From: Emiliania huxleyi CCMP1516
Taxonomy: Eukaryota > Haptophyta > Isochrysidales > Noelaerhabdaceae
Reading direction: 5' to 3'
DNA length: 64,000 bases
Assembly: GCF_000372725.1 (NCBI RefSeq)
Contig: NW_005201113.1
Coordinates: forward strand, 30,638 to 94,637
Shown here: piece by piece, positions 55,434 through 64,000 of the stretch
Position numbering within the stretch: the stretch's first letter is position 1
Layout of the letters: the number at the start of each line of letters is the position of its first letter
Position numbers and translations under genes: made by a program
The notes under the pieces: generated by a model
Databases searched by the model: none
Told to the model about the DNA's origin: nothing
What the model saw: the letters and a program-made list of their open reading frames with translations, nothing else

Positions 55434-57200
55434 TTTTTTTCTCTTCTTTTCTAGACCACTCCGAGACCGACCCGCCCAAGACCGACCCGAGACCCGAGAT
55501 CGACCCGAGATCGACCCGAGATCGACCCGAGATCGACCCGAGATCGGCACAAGCGATCAACCCAAAAATGCCCCAGAGCCCCCTCCGGGGGGACCCCCCC
55601 TCACCCCGAGTGTCCGTGTCCTTCGCGAGTCACCGATGGGGAGCGGGGGGGGGTGCGAGATGCACAGGGGAGGCTGGGGAGGGGGGGGTCCACTCTGAAG
55701 ACTGCCGACCGCGGGGGGGTTTTGTCCCACAGGGTTTTACCCTCCGCGTGAGGATCGGCGCGGCGAGGGGGTAGGTTCGAATTCGCCGCGCAACATTTCA
55801 CCCCCACAGGACCCCGCCCACCCCCCCTCATGGTCCCACCTAGTACCCCAATGAGCCTTCGCACCCCCTCCTTGCGCAGTGTCCCCCACTATGTGTCGCC
55901 GTTATCGGGGCACGCTATCCTGTGTAGTCAGGGCAAGTGGGGGCGGGGGGCAGTCCCTCTGGTCCGATACTGGTGTGGTTCTGTCTCTAGTCTCGGAGGG
56001 GGGCTTGAAGCTAAGAATATTTTATCTGATGGGTCGGAAGACGGAGGCAGGGCAGGATGGGCGTACGCTGTAGTCATGGGCGGGGACGGCATACGCGACG
56101 TAAATGCCATGCTCGTGACCGAAGGCTACGGCCCCGTCGTGACTAGCCCCGTACACGCCGCTTTCGTGGGGGCGCGGAAACACACCAATAACACGGCAGA
56201 ATTGTCAGCGCTTGCGGAGCTTTTTCGCTCACTACTCCACACGGCACCACAACCAGCAGGCTCACGAGGGGTGGTCCGAACGGACAGCGAGTACGCGATG
56301 GCGTGTGCGACGGGGAGAATCTCGCCGGGGGAGAACGCACAACTAGCGAGCTATCTTCGAGCAGCGTGGCGGCATTTAGCGTCGAGGCACGAAGTGACAT
56401 GGAGACACGTCAAGGGGCACAGTGGTCATAAGTGGAACGACTACGTCGATAAGAAAGCTGACCTCGGCAGGAGCGGCGCGAGGGATTGCGGCGCGCCGGA
56501 GTGGCAAGACGAGTCTGTCCCAACAGACGCAGACGACGGGGAGAGCAGCACCGTGGGCGACGACGTGGGTATTAACGGAGGAGGTACAACCATCCCACTC
56601 GACGACATCGGTGATGGGGCCTCTAGCTACGCCGATGACCCACCCGACTCCCCCGAAAACGAACCGCCGCCTAGCGCCCCGCCCTCGTCGCCTAAAGCCC
56701 CCATCGTGGAGCAGGGGGTGATATGGATTTCATACACGCCGAGCGCGCAGGCGCGACACATCGGAGACAACAAGGGGATCCGGCGTGAAAGAGCTATCGA
56801 CATTGACGTTGACCCAGCCGATTCCACCGATGTCGACGTCATCACCTCCGCGGCTACCGCGCTTTCGCTCGACGACACCGTGGAAAATCGCACCGAGGAC
56901 CTTGCCGAGGCGATAGGCCGAATCACTTTGGGCCCCGCCCCCGCCCCCACCCCTCGGGGTGGGGGCACCCGCCCCTGTCGGGCGCCGCTTGCGGCGCCTG
57001 GCAGGGGCACCCCCTGGGTGGGGGCCGGCGATTCCCATGCCGGCTCTCCGCCACAACCCCCGCCGGGAGGGAATCCCTGCTCACAGAAAAGGGCTTCGAG
57101 CCCTGTCTCGCGCACGCCCCTGGCGGGCGCCGCGGACCAGTTCCGCGAGCGCTCGTCAGCGGGTGGTGTGCGGTTCTTGCCGTAGTTCCTCTTCGGTCGC

Positions 57201-57976
<776 letters not shown>

Positions 57977-59285
57977 ATGGGCTGCTCTGCGTCGAAGCCA
58001 TCCTCAGGCCTCTCCAAAAAAATTTCGAACGCGCCTCGCGAACTGAAGCTCGTGGCGCACCAGCTCCTGTTCGGCGCTCACCCGAGCCTCTCAGCCGAGG
58101 CGACTCACCCGACGGCAGAGAAAGTCGAAGAATCTTTGACGCTCGAGGAGCTGTCCAGCCGCCTCACTGGTCTCGCCGAGGGCTTCGCGACTGAGGAGGC
58201 GGCGCGCGAGTACGCGCGTGCATCCATCATCGACAGGCGACAGCGCCACTCGCTCTCCGCCTCCTTCACCGCCGTCGCCGCCGTCCGCATCATGGAGGAG
58301 CAAGCAAATTCAGCGCGGCTGGCGCGAGCGAGCGAGTCGCCGGCAGATTCGGCGGCGTCCGGTTCGGCGTACGGTTCGCCCTCGCCACTCGAGCTCGCGC
58401 CATTCCTCGGTGTGTAGCAAGGAGATGGAGTGACACAAGATTTCTGGGGCGCGAGACTGACCACATGACCCGACGCTGCTTGCCATGCCCATGTGCCCAC
58501 AGGCCGCTGGAAGCTGGAGCGCGAGGACGGCAAGAAGGAGTACATCGCGTCGCTCGACGTGCCTTGGGTGATCAAGCAGATCGCCTCTCGCATCCCCGCC
58601 CCGCCCATGTCGCACTCCATCGAGGAGGGGGTGTTGGTGGGCCAGTGCCGGTGCATGGGCCTGGTCTTCTCGTTCGTGTACGAGCACGGGCTGACCGAAG
58701 AGAAGGCGTTTCGCGGCGTCACGGCGACCACAGTATTTGCGTGGCAGGGCGCGGGGGCGCTGCGCGCCGAGGGCGTCGCTTCACGCCTGTCAATGTGGGG
58801 TCGATGGCGAGAAAGAGACGCGGTTGACAGCTCTGCGTGTGAACAGGCATCGAGCACTTGGGACCGGTCATCACCTCGCGCACCACCTCGAGCAAGCAGG
58901 CCGAGAGGGTACCAAGCAAGCAAGACCCGTGAGTCACGCGACACCGAATACGAAGACACGAGCCGCCACAGACTCGTCCGGGGTGCGGGGAGCCGCGCTT
59001 GTTTGGATGAGTTGACACAGTGCGCTTACTGCTACTAGGCTGACGGGTCGGCTCTCGAGGGCATCATTGAGCAGCGCATGTACATCTGCGACGGGGCGAA
59101 GGACGGCCGCCGCAGGTGTTGCTGCGCCAGTGTGCCCTCTCAGACACACTGTCCTTCCCCACAGAGAGATTCTCATCAATCACGCCTCCTCTGCTATTCC
59201 TAGGTGCTACAACGAGCTCAAGCACAGCCGGAGCGGGCGGTCGCCCACCCGCCTGAGGCTGACCTACGTGCTCCAGGGCGCGTGA
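57977..59285 (+). CDS. N-myristoylated protein of unknown family, five exons
   Basis: The ATG at 57977 starts MGCSASKPSSGLSKK, a typical N-myristoylation/palmitoylation start, so it probably sits on a membrane. An upstream in-frame ATG at 57911 lies in repeated leader sequence and is less likely. Exons: 57977-58409, 58503-58772, 58847-58908, 59039-59115 and 59204-59285; the frame closes at 307 residues. Recognisable stretches: ELKLVAHQLLFGAHPSL, RWKLEREDGKKEYIASLDVP, QCRCMGLVFSFVYEHGL, EGIIEQRMYICDGAKDGRR, CYNELKHSRSGRSPTRLRLT. Residues 60-140 are predicted helical. The intron at 58773-58846 is GC-AG and carries introner-like words. Family not identified. Confidence 0.65.
58773..58846 (+). 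mobile_element. Introner-like GC-AG intron
   Basis: The intron begins GCGTCGCTTCACGCCTGTCA and ends CTGCGTGTGAACAG; the next exon begins GCATCGAG. TTCACGCC near the start and GTGTGAAC near the end form an inverted pair like the FHA copies. The flanking repeat is short (GGCGTCG and GGCATCG). Only the GC donor keeps GALRAEGIEHLGP in frame. Confidence 0.55.
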
Positions 59286-59623
59286 GGAGCAGCGCGATCC
59301 TCACGAAGCGCAATGCACATGTGTTCTTGCATCTTGGTCGCGGCCTTCAATGATGAATGAGCGCGCGCCTGCCCGGCGAGTGCGCAACGGTGCCAGACGG
59401 AGGCAATCTCAATACATTTTGGACGCGAGCATCGCGAATTCTTTTTGAGCACGCAGTCCCGTGCCCAGTGTCCTGCGAGGGAGCTTTGTTTAAAATTCTT
59501 GGTGCATAAATTCTTTTTGGTTGCCAAAAGCACGATGATACCGAGGCGCCCGTCGACACCACGCTCCACGGCGCACGGGCGGCGACCCCGCCGCCGAGCG
59601 AGGAGAGCGGCGGTGTCGTCCTC

Positions 59624-60648
59624 ATGGAGGGCAACGGCGGCGGCGAGGGCGGCGTAATGGCGGACGACCACAGCGCCGGCCCCCGGCTCGACGAGCCCCG
59701 CTTCCAGGTGGACGAGCACGTCATCTACACGGGCGAGCACGCGGACGCGAGCGCCGTTGTGCTCACGGTCGACTTTGAGGACACTTCCGAGTACCACACA
59801 CGATCATGCTCGCGGGCCCGAGGAACGCCGGGTACCCGAGGGCAAACTGCGGCCCAAGGGGAGCGACGACGGCGAGGCCCAAGGCGCGACTCTGCGAGGC
59901 GACGCCGGCGGCGCGGGCGGGCCGCGGCCAGCGGGCGGGGGGGATGGCGCTCGCCTCTGGGAGATGGACTCGATCCGTGCCCTCAGAGAGGCCCTGTCCC
60001 TGTTCACCGCGTCCGGTGCTCACTACGCGACCGTCGGCCCGTCCGAGCGGCTCGGGGTCTGCTCGCGGAGCTTCCCGCTACTGGCCCGCGCTCTGGAGGA
60101 CAAACACAACCCGCCCCTCGGCTGCGAGGACTGCCAATGGAGGGCGGCGGACTGCATGATTGCCGCGTGCACATGGCAGCTCCGCAAACTGCTGCCAGAG
60201 AGCGTCCTGATCTCACACGGGCTGCTGACCATGCGCCAGGCTTGGGACGCCAAGCGAGCCAGCGACAGGCTGCGCCGGGCAGTGGCCGACCACCTCCAGA
60301 AGCCAGAAGTGCTGAGTCGGCATCCCCGCCAGCCTTTTGCCCCGCCCGGCCAGGGGGACCCCACGACGGTGCGGAAGCTGCTGCTGTCAGTACAGAGATC
60401 CGGCTACTCGTCAGGTGCGCCTATGGACGACAAGCGCACACCCCGAGGCGCGCGCCTGCAGCCGCGCGACCCGAACGGCTGGGGCGCCACGCGCTGCTGC
60501 AAGAGCCTCTTCCACTACCGCTGCCTGCACACTTGGCTCAACGACGACAGCGAGGTCGAGACGAGTCGAGGCATGGAGCCGATAAACACGGCCTGCCCTG
60601 GCTGCCGAGGCTTCGTGTCGAAGTCGGCGTCGCGGATGCTACAATAGA
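59624..60648 (+). CDS. Protein with an SH3-like YTG module and a C-terminal RING-like finger
   Basis: The N-terminus (59624) reads FQVDEHVIYTGEHADASAVV then LTVDFEDTSEY, like an SH3-like module seen in haptophyte proteins (from memory); its usual continuation YYTIxL is in another frame, so a small shift or intron lies near 59800. The long following frame has a helical middle (RSFPLLARALEDKHNPPLGC, ISHGLLTMRQAWDAKRASDR) and ends with RCCKSLFHYRCLHTWLNDDS and NTACPGCRGFV, the second half of a RING finger (Cys/His...CPxC). The first CxxC pair of a RING is not obvious. If real it would be a ubiquitin E3 ligase. Stop at 60646-60648. Confidence 0.5.
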
Positions 60649-60684
60649 GCGGCTGTGTTTTTTCGGCGACCCGCAGACACACAG

Positions 60685-60800
60685 ATGGGTGGACGCTGGA
60701 CAGATGATGACGACACGCACGAGCGACACACAGACACAAACAAGCTCACAAGACACACAGCCAGCTGGCTGCCACACACCCTGAGTCGGCGTACACATAA
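60685..60800 (+). repeat. 115-bp direct repeat, copy 2 (copy 1 at 57757-57872)
   Basis: Nearly identical to 57757-57872 (visible change CAAACAAGC against CAAACAGGC). It includes CAGCCAGCTGGCTG, a palindrome. The two copies flank the myristoylated and RING-like genes. Confidence 0.8.
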
Positions 60801-60944
60801 CTCAGGGCCACATCCTCCCTGTCGCCCCCCCCAGCACTCCACGGTGCCCACAACAAGTGCGTGTCAAAAAAAAACGCTTCGTGTCTCGCGTGTCTCGCCG
60901 CTGCACCCGCTGGTCCCCCCTGGCAGCGTCGTGGTCGTGGCCAC

Positions 60945-62768
60945 ATGGAAGGGCGTCTGCGAGCATCGGATCGCTCGCTGTTGAGCACCTTCGTCCGTGC
61001 AAACATCAAGACAAAACAAGGCGTCGTGCTGCTCGCAATCGTCTGTTCTACAGTCTATGCGACATCTGCAATCACGCTCACAGCGCACACCGCACCGCCA
61101 GCGCCCATCAAAGACGCGAGCAACACGCCGAGGTGGAAACGATGGCTCCCGGGCGGCAAGCGCAACACGCCCAAGAAGCAGCGCGTGACACCAAATCCAT
61201 CCCACGGCGAGAGTACAAGTGTGTACTACGGGTCCGCGCTGCTGCTCGTGGTCACCATCATCTTCGGCATCGCACGACGTCTCCTTGCGGGCTTCAGCCT
61301 GGGGCTTGTGCGCGCTTACCTGTCTGGTGACATCGTGCGGATGCTCTGGTACAACCACGCAAAAGCCGAGGGATTCTCGCTCATCAACAGCGGAGATCTG
61401 GCTGGAAAGTGGTTTCTCAGCGACGGGTCGTGGGTCAAGGAGCTGCGCCGGCTTGGCGACAAGGTGGTGCGCATCAGCGCGGATGCCGATGGTGCCGACA
61501 AGGTCTCTCAACACATGATCCTCGGCGCCGGCGGTGGCGACGAGCACTCTCGGATGCGCGAGGCCATGGAGCCATTCTTTCGCCGCCGGCTCTACGAGCC
61601 GCTCTTACCCGAGTTGGAGGCGATCGCGAGCGAGCGGCTGCGAGCGAAGCACGGGCAGCCCGCATTCGACTTGGAGGCGTACTTTGTGGCGCTCACGGTC
61701 GAGCTGCGCGTCCTCGTGCTCTTCGGCATCCGCTCCGAGGTCGCGTCCGGCGAGGTGCCCCTCAAGTGGCACCAGCTCGGCGCCGCCATCATGCACTATC
61801 TCGACAAGCCCGCGCACCGGCACGCGCTCAACGTCAACAGCCACGAGTACCGCGAGCTGACGGCGGTTGTCACGGAGATCATCGCGACGACGGACCAGCC
61901 GCTCGAAGGCTGTGCGCTGGGCTTCATGCGCGAGCTCGTGCGCAGCGGCAAGCTCTCTGGCACGGAGATGGTGAGCAACCAGGGCTCACGCACAGTGCCC
62001 GCCTCGCTACTGCACGCAACACTCACTGCCAGCCGTGCACTGTGTGTGCCACAGGTGAGCAACCTCGCCCTGTTCCTCGTCGCGCTCGCCCCCGCGGCGG
62101 TCCTCACGTGGGCCACGTGCCACATCGCCAAGCACCACCGCACGGTCGAGCCAAGGGCACGGGCCTCCCACCCGTACCTGCGGCAGTGCCTCCTCGAGAC
62201 CCTCCGCCTCACGCCCGGCGTGCCGACCCTTCCCCGCCGCATCGTGCCAATGCGGCCCCCCCACGATGGGGGCCTCCACCTCAACGGCACGAGCCTCCGG
62301 CCCGGCTCCGAGCTCTTCGCCTTCCAGACGTTTGTGCACGTCAAGGCGAGCAACTGGGCGGACCCGTTCAAGTTCGACCCGTCGCGATGGGATGGCGTGG
62401 TCTCCTCTCACCCCAACGACAGCCATCGGCAGGTACTCGCTTGCCCGGCCGCCATGTCCGGCATCTTCTTCCCCTTTGGATTCGGCAGGCACCGCTGCAT
62501 GGGCATGGAGCTCGCGCTGGACGAGATGACGATCGTGCTGCGCGCGCTCTACGCGGACAGCACTGTCGCCGTGCAGGGCAGCAACCCCGCGAGCAACGTC
62601 GAGGACAACCGCTGGCGCCAGCACGTCTACGGCTTCCCGGACCGGCGCGTGCGCGCCCTCTTCAAGCCGGATGACAGCCTCGACCACTGGGCCTCGCTGC
62701 GCTCGATGGTCTCGCTCAAAGCCGTCGCGTCGCCGCGGCCGGGCGCCGCGCAGACGCCTCGATGGTGA
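60945..62768 (+). CDS. Cytochrome P450 monooxygenase
   Basis: Inserts oxygen into an unknown lipophilic substrate using heme and a reductase partner. The ATG at 60945 gives an N-terminal membrane segment (GVVLLAIVCSTVYATSA) and a second hydrophobic stretch (YYGSALLLVVTIIFGIARRL), placing it on the ER or another membrane. Family marks: helix-K ETLR (LLETLRLTPGVP), the PERF-like FKFDPSRWDG, and the heme loop FFPFGFGRHRCMGMELA with its axial Cys. Positions 61971-62054 look like an in-frame GT-AG intron (84 bp) flanked by GTGAGCAACC; removing it gives 579 residues, keeping it 607. After removal the helix-I region is short (NLALFLVALAPAAVLTWATC). CYP family not assigned. Confidence 0.87.
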   Translation: MEGRLRASDRSLLSTFVRANIKTKQGVVLLAIVCSTVYATSAITLTAHTAPPAPIKDASNTPRWKRWLPGGKRNTPKKQRVTPNPSHGESTSVYYGSALLLVVTIIFGIARRLLAGFSLGLVRAYLSGDIVRMLWYNHAKAEGFSLINSGDLAGKWFLSDGSWVKELRRLGDKVVRISADADGADKVSQHMILGAGGGDEHSRMREAMEPFFRRRLYEPLLPELEAIASERLRAKHGQPAFDLEAYFVALTVELRVLVLFGIRSEVASGEVPLKWHQLGAAIMHYLDKPAHRHALNVNSHEYRELTAVVTEIIATTDQPLEGCALGFMRELVRSGKLSGTEMVSNQGSRTVPASLLHATLTASRALCVPQVSNLALFLVALAPAAVLTWATCHIAKHHRTVEPRARASHPYLRQCLLETLRLTPGVPTLPRRIVPMRPPHDGGLHLNGTSLRPGSELFAFQTFVHVKASNWADPFKFDPSRWDGVVSSHPNDSHRQVLACPAAMSGIFFPFGFGRHRCMGMELALDEMTIVLRALYADSTVAVQGSNPASNVEDNRWRQHVYGFPDRRVRALFKPDDSLDHWASLRSMVSLKAVASPRPGAAQTPRW

Positions 62769-63445
<677 letters not shown>

Positions 63446-63646
63446 CGGCCAAGAGAGCAACTAAATAGCGGAAATGGCCTATGTAGAGCGCGTAGAGGTA
63501 GCCGCCCTGGATCCAGTCGCCAAAGGTGGCCAGCGAGTAGGCCACCAGGTACCGGTTGCGCAGCCTCCGGTACACCGTCGTGTCGCCTCGGCTCGACGGC
63601 ACCGGCTTGCCCTCGACCACTGGCTCGACGAGCCTCTCAGACGAGA
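63446..63646 (-). CDS. MFSD5-like transporter, one exon
   Basis: Minus strand: VVEGKPVPSSRGDTTVYRRL, then RNRYLVAYSLATFGDWIQGG and YLYALYI. The YLxxYxLAxxxDWxQGxYxYALY pattern is the first transmembrane helix of the MFSD5/MOT2 molybdate-transporter family (known pattern, no search run). The exon begins after CCAAG (63647) and probably ends near 63490, before the CA-rich intron. Neighbouring exons are not seen; upstream lies a minisatellite. Confidence 0.5.
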
Positions 63647-63662
63647 CCGCCTTGGTAACATC

Positions 63663-63772
63663 CAAAATAGGCCGTCAGGACTCTGTCAGGACTCCGTCAG
63701 GACTCTGTCAGGACTCTGTCAGGACTCTGTCAGGACTCCGCCAGGACTCCGCCAGGACAACCACTGCCCCCC
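63663..63772 (+). repeat. GTCAGGACTCT minisatellite
   Basis: About nine copies of an 11-bp unit, drifting to GCCAGGACTCC. It sits just upstream of the transporter exon and ends beside CCGCTGTGAACAG (63768-63781), an introner-like end word. Confidence 0.85.
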
Positions 63773-64000
63773 CGCTGTGAACAGAGCCCTTAGCTAGAGA
63801 GTAGGGAGGGGTGTACAGTCGAGTTACTCCCGAGGGCAGGGACGGCCCTCCACTGAGGGAAAGGGCGCAACGGGGACGGTATGCTCACAACCCAGCCACG
63901 CAGCTCTTTGCTCGCGTACAGCCAACGAGTTTGCTGGTCCACAGGCAGGCCAGGCCGTGAGCGTGGGCCGGTCGGGCCTGATCCTGCGGTGAGCACTGGA
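63773..64000. other. Right edge, nothing recognised
   Basis: No open frame with a domain. It may hold an upstream exon of the transporter gene, but none could be supported. Confidence 0.3.

Larger units (their letters stand above)
54349..56025. mobile_element. 1.68-kb insertion inside the RNase H of the LINE, 16-bp target duplication
   Basis: CTGATGGGTCGGAAGA is present at 54333-54348 and 56026-56041. Read across one copy, the RNase H continues smoothly from AYTDGSE into DGGRAGWAYAVV. The insert contains CA/CG-rich sequence, two adjacent hairpins, a CATCTCGCCT minisatellite and a GATCGACCC run. No transposase or RT is seen in it. A 16-bp duplication fits target-primed retrotransposition, but no poly-A or tail repeat was found at either end. 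Confidence 0.72.
51148..57200 (+). mobile_element. Broken non-LTR retrotransposon (LINE) with chromodomain, zinc finger and RNase H
   Basis: 5'-truncated: the copy starts just before the RT catalytic box (ALGFADDLVIFL). YLGIFLGTPEGVARKWEETV and GRNIVIRNHVQACAWYLVQA are the LINE-type thumb region. A long middle part follows, then a chromodomain (IEWTIERIIARRPSQQ, EYKVRFENAGPGDDRW, near 53140-53270), a zf-RVT-like finger (CDLCYLLRGETVIETTRHLA and LECPYT, near 53560) and RNase H in two pieces (TDGS at 54330; AGWAYAVV, NTAELSALAEL, RTDSEYAM and HVKGHSGHKWNDYVDKKADL at 56040-56470). The finger and thumb place it with LINEs, not LTR elements. Frame changes occur near 52100, 53100-53200 and 53560, and an insertion splits the RNase H. 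A Pro-rich tail ends at 57185. The 3' flank leads to a CA tract. Confidence 0.75.

Noticed and set aside
51148-57200. Reading this element as an LTR-type retroelement because of the chromodomain and RNase H
   Set aside because: The RT-thumb sequence, the zf-RVT-like finger and the position of RNase H after it are those of LINEs; no integrase, protease or terminal repeats were seen.

Overview
The window is nuclear DNA from a GC-rich unicellular eukaryote. The best guess is a haptophyte of the Emiliania/Gephyrocapsa type. This rests on very high GC, short introns that often start with GC instead of GT, ankyrin proteins with a particular conserved tail, a fungal-like Zn(II)2Cys6 factor, long dinucleotide tracts and a non-LTR retroelement. 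No single marker gene proves the taxon. There are two assembly gaps (22846-23723 and 48369-48468). No rRNA, tRNA or CRISPR array could be supported.

Layout. 0.6-3.0 kb: an FHA-domain gene with eight inferred exons (+). 3.5-7.0 kb: a minus-strand membrane glycosyltransferase-like gene; its N-terminal half is duplicated at 16.4-18.4 kb, next to a large Cys-rich ectodomain gene (11.5-16.3 kb) with which that copy may form one gene. 7-11.5 and 18.4-22.8 kb: mostly non-coding DNA with an inverted-repeat element, a MITE and repeats. 23.9-25.0 kb: Zn cluster regulator. 25.1-26.2 kb: retroelement fragment. 26.5-28.5 kb: protein kinase. 29.0-31.2 kb: ankyrin protein. 31.9-32.3 kb: second MITE. 32.5-33.7 kb: short-chain dehydrogenase. 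36.5-37.2 kb: secreted protein. 37.7-39.3 kb: DUF262-HNH protein. 39.7-41.1 kb: Kelch protein. 42.4-44.8 kb: beta-propeller protein. 45.4-48.9 kb: SH3 protein. 50.1-50.95 kb: tandem array with hammerhead-like motifs. 51.1-57.2 kb: broken LINE with a chromodomain and RNase H, itself split by an insertion. 58.0-59.3 kb: N-myristoylated protein. 59.6-60.6 kb: RING-like protein. 60.9-62.8 kb: cytochrome P450. 63.4-63.65 kb: start of an MFSD5-like transporter.

The genes do not form one pathway; they look like ordinary, independently transcribed eukaryotic genes. What links them is how their introns look. In the FHA, SH3, propeller, SDR and P450 genes, introns are flanked by direct repeats of about 7-22 bp, and the donor (often GC) lies inside the upstream copy. 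Several of these introns share a short hairpin sequence (core CGTCTCTTCACACCT, end TGTGAACAG). This is the pattern expected of introner elements, small transposons that become introns when they insert. A related hairpin forms part of each unit of the 50-51 kb array. This is the most interesting signal in the window.

Exon boundaries were inferred by hand from reading frame, splice signals and family resemblance, without transcripts or database searches. Domain names come from motif recognition and should be read with the confidence given.
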